Source of the DNA: Hofstenia miamia
Taxonomy: Eukaryota > Xenacoelomorpha > Acoela > Hofsteniidae
Assembly (NCBI GenBank): GCA_900660155.1
Contig: CABFPE010000277.1
Location: 747,339-769,018, forward strand
Length of the DNA: 21,680 nt
Reading direction: 5' to 3'
Part shown: positions 10,041-19,437 of the stretch, one piece after another
How the letters are laid out: the number at the start of each line of letters is the position of its first letter
How positions within the stretch are numbered: position 1 is the first letter of the stretch
Position numbers and translations under genes: made by a program
Notes under the pieces: generated by a model
What the model was told of the DNA's origin: nothing
Database searches by the model: none
The model's input: only the letters and a program-made list of their open reading frames with translations

Positions 10041-10298
10041 ATATTTCACTTGTATTCAAAGAAAAATTAACAGTAATTGAGGGTGATATGTTAACAATAG
10101 AATGTTCAGCAGTAAAAGCCAACCCAGAAGTGAACTCAATGAAATTATATAAAAATTCTACTCTATTGAAGGAGGAGAATGGAAATGCTATTTCTTATCA
10201 AATGTTGAACGTTGTAAGGGAGGAAAGATCGACTTTGCGGTGCATTGCTGAGAATGGAGCAATTGAGAAACAGAAAACTTCTGACTTGGTTGTGTTCT
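10041..10298 (+). CDS. Ig cassette 1, second domain exon (258 nt)
   Basis: This 86-codon exon encodes the second Ig domain of the cassette. Acceptor CTTAACTTAG precedes 10041 and donor GTAAGTAA follows 10298. Both ends are phase 1. After the split Tyr codon it reads ISLVFKEKL, then the B-strand Cys in MLTIECSAVKANPEV and the F-strand Cys in STLRCIAENG, ending DLVVF. As in the other cassettes, the core Trp is absent: a Leu-containing stretch (MKLYKN) occupies the C strand. The final T joins AT of the exon at 14804 to give Phe-Tyr-Gly-Pro. It is the most diverged of the three second exons, yet its length is identical. Role inferred: extracellular binding module. Confidence 0.88.
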
Positions 10299-11230
10299 GT
10301 AAGTAATGCTTATGACATTAGACATCATAGTAGAGTGCATTTGCACTAATACAAAATTCGCTTAAGAGGAATAAATTTCCCTTACATACAAATATTATTC
10401 AAGTTCTTGAACATTTGCATAAACTCAAATCATGTATTATATGAAAGCATTTGACATTATTTCGAAATTTACATTTCCAAAGAGTTGACTTTCTAGACAT
10501 TTTTTAATATAATGTGGTGCTACAAATGCATTAGGAACACTTTGGTCAGCTTCAGTTAAAACCAAAAGTACTCGTACCATGAGTAAAAAGAAGGTGACTA
10601 GCATATTGCTCTTAACAGAGATCTTCAAAGGAACAATAAAATGTTAGTTATTTTATTATTATATAAAACAAATCCATTTAACATGAAACTGTGAAGAATG
10701 TCTTGGTGGATTGAATTACTGAAGTCTTTATTTTTGGAAATTAAGTTCTATTTTCTTTTGTTAAAATGAATATTTTATGGTAAGTGATGCAAAAATTTAA
10801 GAAACTTTATCAAGAATTTTATAATGACAACAGCTGTCGGTACTATTAGCAATGGTTTTTCCATGGAATTCCTAGGAGTCTATGAGTTTTACTAAAATTC
10901 CTTAAAATCTTAATTTTTGTATTTTGAACTTGTTATTGGAATTTGTTCATATTATTAGAATATTCAATTATTCAATTCATACAAAATGAAGTAGCAGATT
11001 TCAGATCATTTGCACATTTAAAAAATTCTTGTACCTCTAAGCAAATTGTTTATTATCTTATCATAGATACCATTTTCAAAAGATGCAATATATCTTTGTA
11101 TTTTTATTACAGCAAATTAATTGAAATTATTAGAAGCAATATAATATATCCGTAGATAATGATTATTCATAACATTTTGTTTTGCAAAAAAAATTGCAAG
11201 ATATTTTAAAGTCAATAATCAATATTTAAG
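10299..11230. other. Intron between cassettes 1 and 2, first part
   Basis: AT-rich intron. A 70-codon open frame at 10943-11155 shows no Ig or transposon features and looks random. No gene seen. Confidence 0.5.
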
Positions 11231-11337
11231 ATTGTCCAGAAAGTATTATGTTCAAAGAAATTTATAGAATAAATAGAGGAGGCGATATGAGCATTAATTG
11301 TAGTGTTGCATCAGCGGTTTTTTCAATTCGAAACTGA
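11231..11337 (+). pseudogene. Decayed second-type Ig exon (relic)
   Basis: After an AG at 11229-11230, phase-1 reading gives CPESIMFKE, then GGDMSINCSVASA, and stops at 11335-11337. This lines up with the second exon of cassette 1, which reads ISLVFKEKL then EGDMLTIECSAVKA at the same distances. It includes the first Ig Cys. The rest of the domain, including the second Cys and a donor, is not found, so the exon is broken by the stop or by a deletion. No first-type exon lies just upstream. It is on the gene's strand and in the expected phase. Confidence 0.5.
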
Positions 11338-11935
11338 CAACAGTAGGCGAATATTTTTACAATTTTTTTAGCCTTACATCAAATAAGGAATTTCCCCGCA
11401 AACTATAGAAACTCAGGTCATTCAACCACCATAAAAAAAATTCTTAGATTTTTGCGCTCTTTTACATGGTCAAAAATCAGCAACACGATTTTTTACTTTA
11501 ATATCTTGATGGTGTCACACTTTTAGCGCGAATTCAGATATTATTAAATTTTGGGGTAAATCTCTTGTATCGAGTGATTTTAAAAATGTTGTTCTAGAGA
11601 TTTTAAGTTTTCTAGCAAACAGTTGAACCGTTGTTTTCTGATTGCAAGTTCAGATCTAGCGACAGATGAAGCAGCACTTTTCCTAAAAATTTGGAGGATT
11701 TAGTTCAAATTTCATTTATTGAATAAATTGTTTGTTAATTGAAATTTAGTTTCTAAATACACAAAAAATACATGAATAAACGTTTTCTAAATACACGAAA
11801 TACCGATAAACGATCAGTTTGATATGCGAAATACCGAAACTTGACAAAAGTGATGCACGTCAATGCACCAAAGTAAGCATCTTTTTTCTGCATGTTTCAT
11901 TATATCTTGTTTAAATTTGTAATCTTATAAATTGG

Positions 11936-12150
11936 ATGGCCCACAATCAATGCAATTTCAAGAAATTTATTATTCTAACGACAGTGAAAAGGTTGGAATC
12001 ACTTGTTTAGTTGAAACATGCCCGTTAGCCGATTTTAAAATTCGACTCTTTTTGAATTTTTATCACAAAATTTATTATCTTGGGAGTATCAGAGTATTTC
12101 ACTGGTAAATGTCATGCATACAATCAGTAAACTCAACTGTCCAAAGAAGT
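11936..12150 (+). pseudogene. Decayed first-type Ig exon (relic) with lost acceptor
   Basis: The sequence ATTGG then ATGGCCC at 11931-11942 matches the start of the intact first exons (TTTAG then ATGGCCC), but the acceptor AG reads GG. In phase 1 it continues GPQSMQFQEIYYSNDSEKV then GITCLVETCPLADFKI, an Ig B strand with its Cys at 12004-12006. After a frame change near 12090, GKCHAYNQ appears with the second Cys at 12110-12112, parallel to INCSAYND of cassettes 2 and 3. A stop follows directly. The spacing between the two Cys is about nine residues shorter than in intact copies. It is best read as a dead cassette exon, with acceptor, frame and length all damaged. Confidence 0.55.
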
Positions 12151-12811
12151 AATCACACAAACAGTTCATTGTTTTAAGTATTAAATACTGTTCAATAATG
12201 GAATTGCTTTTTTTGGTTTAATTCATGCTTACAAACACAAAATAAATGCTGCATTTGCTAGTTTTTGCAATTAGACTAAAATTAACATTGTATGTATAAC
12301 TAAATTATAATGGAAATTTGAAACTTCCGTTCTTAGTTTTTCTCCAAATTTCTTTAATTAAATGTCTTTTAATTTTCTCATTCATAACTGCGTATATTAA
12401 AGATATGAGTAAATACATTAATATTAACAATATTACCTGAAAAATATAAATTGCCATAAATTTGGACATCGCTTGCTTTTCTACAAATACATTTTATGAA
12501 GACTGCAATTTTCTATTTTTGCTTACATAAAACAAATTTAAATACATAATTTTTAATTTTTCTGTTTCTTAAGATTCTTTAATTTAATTAATGTGACCAA
12601 CAAAACGAAAAATACATTTTTCACTTAATGTGTACATCTATTAGAATACCAGCTAGTTCATTTCTAATTTTCATAAATGTGTTAGTTTCTAAATTTAGTT
12701 TTGGGACTTATTAGTGGCTTTATTGAAGATCAGCGGACTCGGTTATATAAACATATTGTTTTTACGCAACACGGTATATGACGTCATCTAGAACGTAAAT
12801 TTAATTCTAAG

Positions 12812-12932
12812 TTTTACAATATTATATAGACCTAAACCCTAACCCAAGTCACAACTTGACATTTCTTAAACCTAAGCTCTAGAACCTAAACCTACCACCT
12901 AAATTTTTCAATATTTTATAGACCTAAGCCCT
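12812..12932. repeat. Direct repeat with telomere-like CCTAAACCCTAACCC
   Basis: A unit of about 29 nt ending TATAGACCTAAACCCT (12812-12840) recurs at 12904-12932 with a few changes. The first copy runs into CCTAAACCCTAACCC (12831-12845), similar to the TTAGGG metazoan telomere repeat. Full TGACGTCA palindromes stand at 12779-12786 and 12982-12989 on either side. Confidence 0.55.
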
Positions 12933-13853
12933 CAACAATGAATTTTTAACGTTTGATGACGTAAACCCTTAGCATGTTATTTGACGTCACTTATTAGTAT
13001 TGGTAGATTTTTTATTTATGTTGAAAAATCATTTAAAATACGCTGGATCAAGAAATCAATAAAAATTAGCATTTAATATTTTACTATGTGCTTTAATTAA
13101 GAATGCTGGCGAGAGTTTTTCCAAGTTCAAAGAACTTAAGTTACAGTAGAATTTAGGACTTTTTTAAACATTTGTTTTGCATTCTTTTAACACAGAGTAA
13201 CTTTAGATGTGCGGGTTTTATATTTTCTGAATTTCATCACAAAACATGATTTCTACAGTATAATTGCTAAGTCTTCACAATTTTCTCCATTTGTTTATAG
13301 ACCCTGTACTTGCATTGTGATATATTTGCAAACAACTTGGTCGCTTCCAGTAAACCATAGTGTGAAATAATTGGCTTTAGTAAATCCTCATGTTCTTGAG
13401 TGGCATACTGGAATGACATTAGCCTCATTCTTCATTAAGAAATATTGGGATGATTTTCATCTCAAAACATATTAATTTATACTTTTTAAAACATTGAATA
13501 AAAAATTAAATGCTATGAATCTTCAAAATAATTTATGTACAAATACTATCTATTTATAAATATCTTCATAATTGAGAATTAAACACATTAGATTATTGAA
13601 AATTTTCTCAATTTTGTTGGACTTTTTGTAATTTTCCAATGATTCAAATCTTTTTTGAATAAAAAATTCTTCATTTTTTGACTTTCTCAACTAAACTGGT
13701 GTTTACTTTCATCATTTATCAACCAGTTGATTTAAGAAACAAAAATAATACCGCTAAAAAGAGTCAAAAGCAATTTATTGCAAAAATTCTTTAGTACAGG
13801 ACTATAAACTAAAAAAATATTTACAAAATAATTGTAACATATAATATATTATT

Positions 13854-13891
13854 GTGTGGTGTGTGTTTGTTGGGGATGTGTGTGTGTGTGT
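13854..13891. repeat. (TG)n microsatellite
   Basis: TG dinucleotide runs interrupted by TTTGTTGGGGA. Confidence 0.85.
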
Positions 13892-14803
13892 ACATTATTT
13901 ATGATCATACGAAATTTTCGAAGTAGTGTAGTGTATTATTGCCATTAAGTATGCATTGTCTGTGAAATTATAGGAAGTATAATAATAGAATGCGTCAGAA
14001 AAAATCTCCTCACTTACAAAAGTATATTTGAATTCCAGAGAGCTGAACGTCCATTCCATAATCTAAAATATATTAAAAATCCCATCTGAACAGCTATGAA
14101 ACAAGGCACACCAGATTTGGAATCTACAGAAAATGTCAAAGACGGGATCAGCATTACAGTTTCTGTATTTTTATGAGGTTTCTTAACTATTCAAGTGCGA
14201 ATCCGGAAGATTAAATATTCTTTATCAATAATCTTATTATCTTGATGAAATTGACATAAAAACCAGCTATGTAATAGGATTATCACAAAATTTGTATATC
14301 AATATATTTGTAGCATAGGAGTGCATTGACATCAAAATTGGTAAATATACTAAACTTTTTACACTGAATTTGCTTTTTGTTCTATTTTTTGCATAGCATG
14401 TATATATATAGAGATAAGTTTTAGGGTGCCCCTTCACAGGGGCATAGAATAAAAGCTAGAATTCTAATAAAAAATTAATACAAATTTCACACTAAAATAA
14501 TTGACATATTGAGGAAAATCTAAATTTTAAGCTTAACAACCTGTGAAAACTTGTGACTGAATATTTATTGCAATGACAGTTTATGTAATCAAAGTTTTGT
14601 TAAACACTTTATATATTTTACATGAAATGGTAAAAAAAGTTATTTTCTCTTTTGGATACAAGAAAGCAAATTACAATTGGTTTCTTGGAATTCAAATTCG
14701 TGCTTCAAAAATACTGAAATAGTTAATAACTTCATAATTTAAATATATTTATTTCAATTGTCCTAGTACAATAAGGAGCTTTATACTGACATGAAAAATT
14801 TAG

Positions 14804-15064
14804 ATGGCCCTGATAGTGGTAACATTACTTCACAAATAGCAGTCAAGGAAGGCGAATCAGCAGTTGTGACGTGCTCATTTCAATCCTACCCACATGCATC
14901 CTTTAACTCTTCATCAGCAAATTACCAAGTCATTTCTGACAATTCAATCAAATGGCAGTTCAGTGATTTGAAATCAACTGACAACAATAAAATAATAAAT
15001 TGCAGTGCATACAATGACGAAACTAAAATAACAAAATCAATAACTACTGTGATAATTGTCCAAT
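14804..15064 (+). CDS. Ig cassette 2, first domain exon (261 nt)
   Basis: This 87-codon Ig domain exon has acceptor AAAATTTAG before 14804 and donor GTAAGTGC after 15064, both phase 1. It starts GPDSGNITS. The B-strand Cys is in AVVTCSF, the core Trp in SIKWQF, the F-strand Cys in IINCSAYND, and it ends IIVQ. Sequons NIT and NSS are present. The following intron (15065-15105) is only 41 nt and identical base for base to that of cassette 3. The ATG at 14791 lies in the preceding intron and is not a start. This exon differs from its cassette 3 twin at only four of 261 positions, three silent and one Thr/Met next to the first Cys. Intron retention would give a stop at 15157-15159 in the second exon's wrong frame. 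Confidence 0.9.
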
Positions 15065-15105
15065 GTAAGTGCTCTAAAATAACCTTGTGTAAAATATGTT
15101 TTCAG

Positions 15106-15363
15106 ATATGTACTTGGAATTTAACAGTTCATTTGAATCTATTGAAAACGAGAATCTAGAAGTTAGTTGTAGTGCAAAGAGATCTAACCCACCAGTAAAC
15201 AGTCTACTGTTGCTGTTGGGTGAAAACATTGTTCACCAGGTCAATGCTGATACATTAACGAAAGCATTTGCACCCACTTCTGCTGATAATCATAAAACAC
15301 TTTATTGTATTGCTGACAATGGAGTGGAAAAGCAAACTAAATACGCTAATTTAACAGTATATT
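15106..15363 (+). CDS. Ig cassette 2, second domain exon (258 nt)
   Basis: This 86-codon Ig domain exon has acceptor TGTTTTCAG before 15106 and donor GTAAGTAA after 15363, both phase 1. After the split Tyr it reads MYLEFNSSFESIENENLEV, with the first Cys in VSCSAK and the second in TLYCIADNG, ending ANLTVY. The usual core Trp is replaced by a Leu run (SLLLLLGEN). Sequons NSS and NLT are present. The terminal T plus AT of the next cassette gives Tyr-Tyr-Gly-Pro. It differs from the cassette 3 twin at 11 of 258 positions: seven silent, and four that change Arg/Ser, Asn/Ser, Leu/Gln and Asn/Lys. Four replacements in about 25 residues suggest this segment is the variable face, though the numbers are small. 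Confidence 0.9.
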
Positions 15364-15620
15364 GTAAGTAATCTTCAATGTATTCAATTTTTGAAATTTT
15401 TAGACAAACAAAATAGTAATGCTGCTGAAGCACTGTACCTTAATTAATTAATTACTATGTAACCGACCTGTACATTTATTTTAGTACTGGGGTAGTATAA
15501 ATTTACAAATTTACAAAATCTTAAGGGTAGGAGGTGTTTCAAAATTAATGAGTGTGCTAGGTACATAACAGTAGTGATGGACAGTTGTCTGTGAGGTTTA
15601 TTAAACTTGTTCACATTGAT
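15364..15620. repeat. Duplicated noncoding block X, uninterrupted copy
   Basis: The sequence after cassette 2 is homologous to 19356-19437 plus 20624-20778 after cassette 3. Identity by eye is about 70-78%, far below the cassettes themselves. The TTAA at 15440-15443 is the empty site for the 1.2-kb insertion in the other copy. Confidence 0.8.
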
Positions 15621-15876
15621 GCAGAACTGTAGGATGCAGTCAGTGTGCATAAAGCTGATAAGCATTCTTAATTAGATACAAAAATGCATCCACATTTGTT
15701 CCTTACAAAATACACATTTTCATAGTCAAATTGTCCAATGATATAATTTAGTAGTATTTATAACAGCCTATGCTATCTTCTGTTAACAGAAAATATTTCG
15801 AAATTTTGTATGTGTTTTAATTGTTAATATATCTATATATAGAGTGCAATATATTTTCCTGTTATAAAGGTAAAAT

Positions 15877-16072
15877 TGTTTACTTCATATGGAGAAACTA
15901 TAACAACATTTTTGTCAATGTCGTAATCATCTAACATACCAAATTTTCTCTTATTTGAAATTTATATGAGTGCAAAATTAAAAGGAACAACTTAAGTTAA
16001 CAGCAATGCTTTGTAAGGAACCAAACCAATTATTGCATTCTCTTATTATTGCAACTGTTACTATTAATAATA
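15877..16072. repeat. Duplicated noncoding block Y, copy 1
   Basis: It shares GTTTACTTCATATGGAGAAA, AAAATTAAAAGGAACAACTT and ACCAAACCAATTA (followed by GCATTCTCTTAT) in the same order with 17434-17606. Copy 1 carries about 27 extra bases in the middle. Confidence 0.8.
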
Positions 16073-16410
16073 ACATATAGAATAACGTAAAACTTAAAAA
16101 ACATTTTCTTGGCATAATGATTTTAATAATCCAAATAAAATATCTTATATTGAAATTTGAAAATTATGCTAAGAATTCTTGCTAATTCAAATTGAATGAT
16201 GAGTGCTGTTTTTGTGGAATATACAGTATATTTGAAAGAATATTTAAGTAAAATCTATTTCTGAAATGCCAATCAGCAAACCCTCGATTAGAATATTTGT
16301 GTACAGAATAATGCAAAAAAAGCAACTGGGAATAGGCCTATCCATGCCATGAAAATATTTTGCATTGCATAATTATAATTAAGATTTTTGCAGATTATTA
16401 AAAGGGGGTT

Positions 16411-16430
16411 ACCCTAATCCTAACCCTAAG
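16411..16430. repeat. Interstitial telomere-like motif
   Basis: ACCCTAATCCTAACCCTAAG reads as three TTAGGG-type repeats on the minus strand, one of them altered. Short, possibly chance or a double-strand-break repair scar. Confidence 0.5.
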
Positions 16431-17433
16431 GTAAAATTATAATTCAAAAAATTCACTCCGACGCAGGACAGCATTTGATAGAACAACTCAGTTTTGGTAA
16501 CCATTCAAAGAATTTGATTTTTGCACGCCTCCATGCTTTTGAAGCATTTTAATTTTTTGATAATCGTAGAAAGAAAATTCAATAAAACAAATTTGAAAAC
16601 AATCAATTTTTCTACATTTCGAAATCATTGTTTCTCTGCTTTGAAAATGTAGAAATTTCACCTACAATAGCACTAATATAGATTTACAGTGTTAACATAA
16701 AGATGCAGCATGCGTTTATAAAAATATATTGCATTTCCTTACTTGTGAAACCCTCGAATATTTTTGTACAACAATAAATCAGACTTTGATCTTAAAATTG
16801 TCTCTGTATACTTGCTTCTCAAATTCCGAATGAATTTTAACAAAAAAAGTTCGTTATATTTTATATTTGTACGTTGTGTTATATAAACTACAATCTTGAT
16901 TGTATTATTTTTCTTCTCTGAGAAGAAACTTAAGTTAATTCAGCCCTCAAAACGTCAAAATTATGCATATTTGGTGGCTCAGAGCATTTAGATAGTACGT
17001 TGTTGCACTTAAATGCTTGTTTTGACAACATTTGAAATTGCAACCCCTGCATCGAAATGCACACTTTTTTGGCGGATTTACATTGAAAATTTGGGATAGA
17101 TGCAAAGGAAATGAAAAGATGTGGAGAATATCGTTATCCATTCCCCATTTCCTTCAGGGAAAATTTTGAGCAACTGGGCAACTCATTATATTCTAATTCT
17201 CCAATTTTCATTACCGATCTTTCGTGAATCGATTTATTCCTAACTAACATAGTTAACTCATATGCCAACTGTTAATTTTTGTTATAACAGTGACAAACCA
17301 CCATAATTATGATATTATGTTTAATTTGCTTGCACGTATGTTGAACTGGCTTTCCCGGAACGCCATGTGTGTAATTAGCTTGTATTTCTGTTTATTTGCT
17401 TGAATTTTTGTTTAATTCAGCTTAGAAAAGACA

Positions 17434-17606
17434 TAGTTTACTTCATATGGAGAAATTAAAACAATGTTTTTGCAATGCTTTAATTTTATATTAGCCCAAA
17501 ATTAAAAGGAACAACTTAATTGTTAACAGCGGTGCCTTGTAAAGCACCAAACCAATTACTGCATTCTCTTATGTATTGCAACTATTGCTAATAATATTAA
17601 TATGAA
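17434..17606. repeat. Duplicated noncoding block Y, copy 2
   Basis: Direct-orientation partner of 15877-16072, about 1.56 kb downstream. It lies upstream of cassette 3, whereas copy 1 lies downstream of cassette 2, so it does not belong to the same duplication frame as block X. Confidence 0.8.
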
Positions 17607-18795
17607 GTAATGAACATCTCTACAATTATTAAGATATTTTGCTTGTGAAAATTACATCTAAAAAATGTAAATACCTTTAAATAGCGCCTACTTGGGCCGC
17701 AATGTTTGCTCAAATAAATTGTTTACTGGGTTTATTTCTTTTAAGCAAGACTTACACTCAATTTTTTAAATTTTTACTCAAACAGCAAGTCATTAATGGT
17801 CCGACAGTGGGCTATAGAAGCTGCCATTAATTGCTATTTTGAAATATTAATTACTTAAATTATTAAAAATCTTTTCTTCTCAATCGTAACTTTTCGATAA
17901 AATTGTATATTTCAAAGTGTCCAAATATTCATGAATAAATTTTGTTAAAACTCACTTAACATATAATTTTAATAATTTACAAACTTCAAATTTCAAGAAA
18001 GCTTTTCGCAACTCTTCCTTGCAATAATTGGATCTAGCAATCAAAATAATGAAGTGAGTTTGACTTGCAAGCATCGGCTAATCGATTATTGATTACAAAG
18101 GTTGTCACTGATGCTGCCAGTGGTACATCAGTAGGCCCCTGAGGGCGTCAGTTGTAACAAGTACCAAATGTTTCCCACAAGCAATCCACTGATGATAGCC
18201 AATGTTACATTTTAAATTGTAGTTCGTAATTTGGCATAATTTGTTTGAGTTAAGAGCACAGTTTGAAGTGTGTATAGCATAATATCCTAAAGATTTAACA
18301 CCTTGGTGCAAGCCATTAAAATGATTATACAGTGCTCATAATAACAAGAGTAGGCATACTAGATTGCATTATCAAGTACAGAAATGTAACTATTTTCATT
18401 TGATTAGCATAATTGTATATCATTATGATGAATATTTGTTCGCTAGATGGCAGAACTATCCAGTAATGTCATTAATGGGCCACTGCCACACCACTAATGG
18501 GATTAAGAAACTGATGAACAATACTTTTTGAAAATGGATATACAATAATATGAAAATTTCTTCGCTTTTTTAATTTGCACAAGCTATTATGCCTGTTTCC
18601 CTTAATAACTTGCGAATGTAATTTCTTCTGACTGCTTTTGCTTAAGCTCATCTATACTAATATTTACAGTGTTGTTAAGGAATTGATTCTTGGCATTCTA
18701 CTTAGTAATTGAAATTTAAATAGTTAAAGACTTGTTAATTAAGATATATATAATTATATAGGCCCTATTACATTTTGGAGCTAATAACAATTTAG

Positions 18796-19056
18796 ATGGC
18801 CCTGATAGTGGTAACATTACTTCACAAATAGCAGTCAAAGAAGGCGAATCAGCAGTTGTGATGTGCTCATTTCAATCCTATCCACATGCATCATTTAACT
18901 CTTCATCAGCAAATTACCAAGTCATTTCTGACAATTCAATCAAATGGCAGTTCAGTGATTTGAAATCAACTGACAACAATAAAATAATAAATTGCAGTGC
19001 ATACAATGACGAAACTAAAATAACAAAATCAATAACTACTGTGATAATTGTCCAAT
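18796..19056 (+). CDS. Ig cassette 3, first domain exon (261 nt)
   Basis: This 87-codon Ig exon is nearly identical to 14804-15064. Acceptor CAATTTAG precedes 18796 and donor GTAAGTGC follows 19056, both phase 1. It starts GPDSGNITS, with Cys in AVVMCSF, Trp in SIKWQF and Cys in IINCSAYND. The residue before the first Cys is Met (ATG) where cassette 2 has Thr (ACG). That ATG at 18858 is internal and not a start. The 41-nt intron 19057-19097 matches the cassette 2 intron exactly. The preceding intron resembles the one before cassette 2 only loosely. Whether cassettes 2 and 3 are both included or are alternatives in mRNA cannot be told from the sequence. Phase symmetry allows either. Confidence 0.9.
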
Positions 19057-19097
19057 GTAAGTGCTCTAAAATAACCTTGTGTAAAATATGTTTTCAG

Positions 19098-19355
19098 ATA
19101 TGTATTTGGAATTTAACAGTTCATTTGAATCTATCGAAAACGAGAATCTAGAAGTTAGTTGTAGTGCAAAGAGTTCTAGCCCACCAGTTAACAGTCTACA
19201 GTTGTTGTTGGGTGAAAACATTGTTCACCAGGTCAAGGCTGATACATTAACGAAAGCATTTGCACCCACTTCTGCTGATAATCATAAAACACTTTACTGT
19301 ATTGCTGATAATGGAGTGGAAAAGCAAACTAAATACGCTAACTTAACAGTATATT
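19098..19355 (+). CDS. Ig cassette 3, second domain exon (258 nt)
   Basis: This 86-codon Ig exon is the twin of 15106-15363. Acceptor TGTTTTCAG precedes 19098 and donor GTAAGTAA follows 19355, both phase 1. First Cys in VSCSAKSSSPPV, second in TLYCIADNG, ending ANLTVY. The C-strand Trp is again absent (SLQLLLGEN). Relative to cassette 2 it carries Ser, Ser, Gln and Lys at four positions. It is the last exon I can place. The following exon, expected to start with AT and complete a Tyr codon, is not found before 21680, so the gene continues beyond the window. No membrane span or tail is visible. Confidence 0.9.
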
Positions 19356-19437
19356 GTAAGTAATCTTCAATATATATGCAATTTTTGAAGTTTTAAAGAA
19401 TGCAAAATATGAATGCTGTTGAATCAAAATACATTAA
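19356..19437. repeat. Duplicated block X, left part of interrupted copy
   Basis: Homologous to 15364-15443. It begins with the identical GTAAGTAATCTTCAAT, then diverges to about 70% and ends at TTAA (19434-19437), where the piggyBac-like element begins. Confidence 0.75.

Larger units (their letters stand above)
12151..14803. other. Intron between cassettes 1 and 2, last part
   Basis: AT-rich with no supportable gene. It holds a CRE-like and telomere-like block at 12779-12989, a TG microsatellite at 13854-13891, and a very weak Ig-like relic at 14106-14176. The last roughly 150 nt before 14804 resemble the sequence before 18796, marking the edge of a segmental duplication. Confidence 0.5.
15621..18795. 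other. Intron between cassettes 2 and 3
   Basis: AT-rich with no supportable gene. It contains the duplicated noncoding block Y at 15877-16072 and 17434-17606, a telomere-like motif at 16411-16430, and a more GC-rich stretch at 18100-18320 that I do not recognise. The intron ends in AACAATTTAG before 18796. Confidence 0.5.

Noticed and set aside
10943..11155. 70-codon plus-strand open frame
   Set aside because: No homology-like motifs, no splice context, and a composition typical of random AT-rich frames.
16947..17141. 64-codon minus-strand open frame with several Cys
   Set aside because: Cys spacing fits no zinc finger I recognise, and there is no context supporting a gene.
18040..18090. 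NNEVSLTCKHR frame resembling an Ig B strand
   Set aside because: Only about ten residues match, a stop follows at once, and there is no phase-1 acceptor at the right distance and no second Cys. Chance is likely in this much AT-rich sequence.
18105..18311. 68-codon minus-strand open frame; TGCTGCCAGTGG recalls some invertebrate SINE sequence
   Set aside because: The shared word is too short, and no polymerase III A and B boxes or tail were found.
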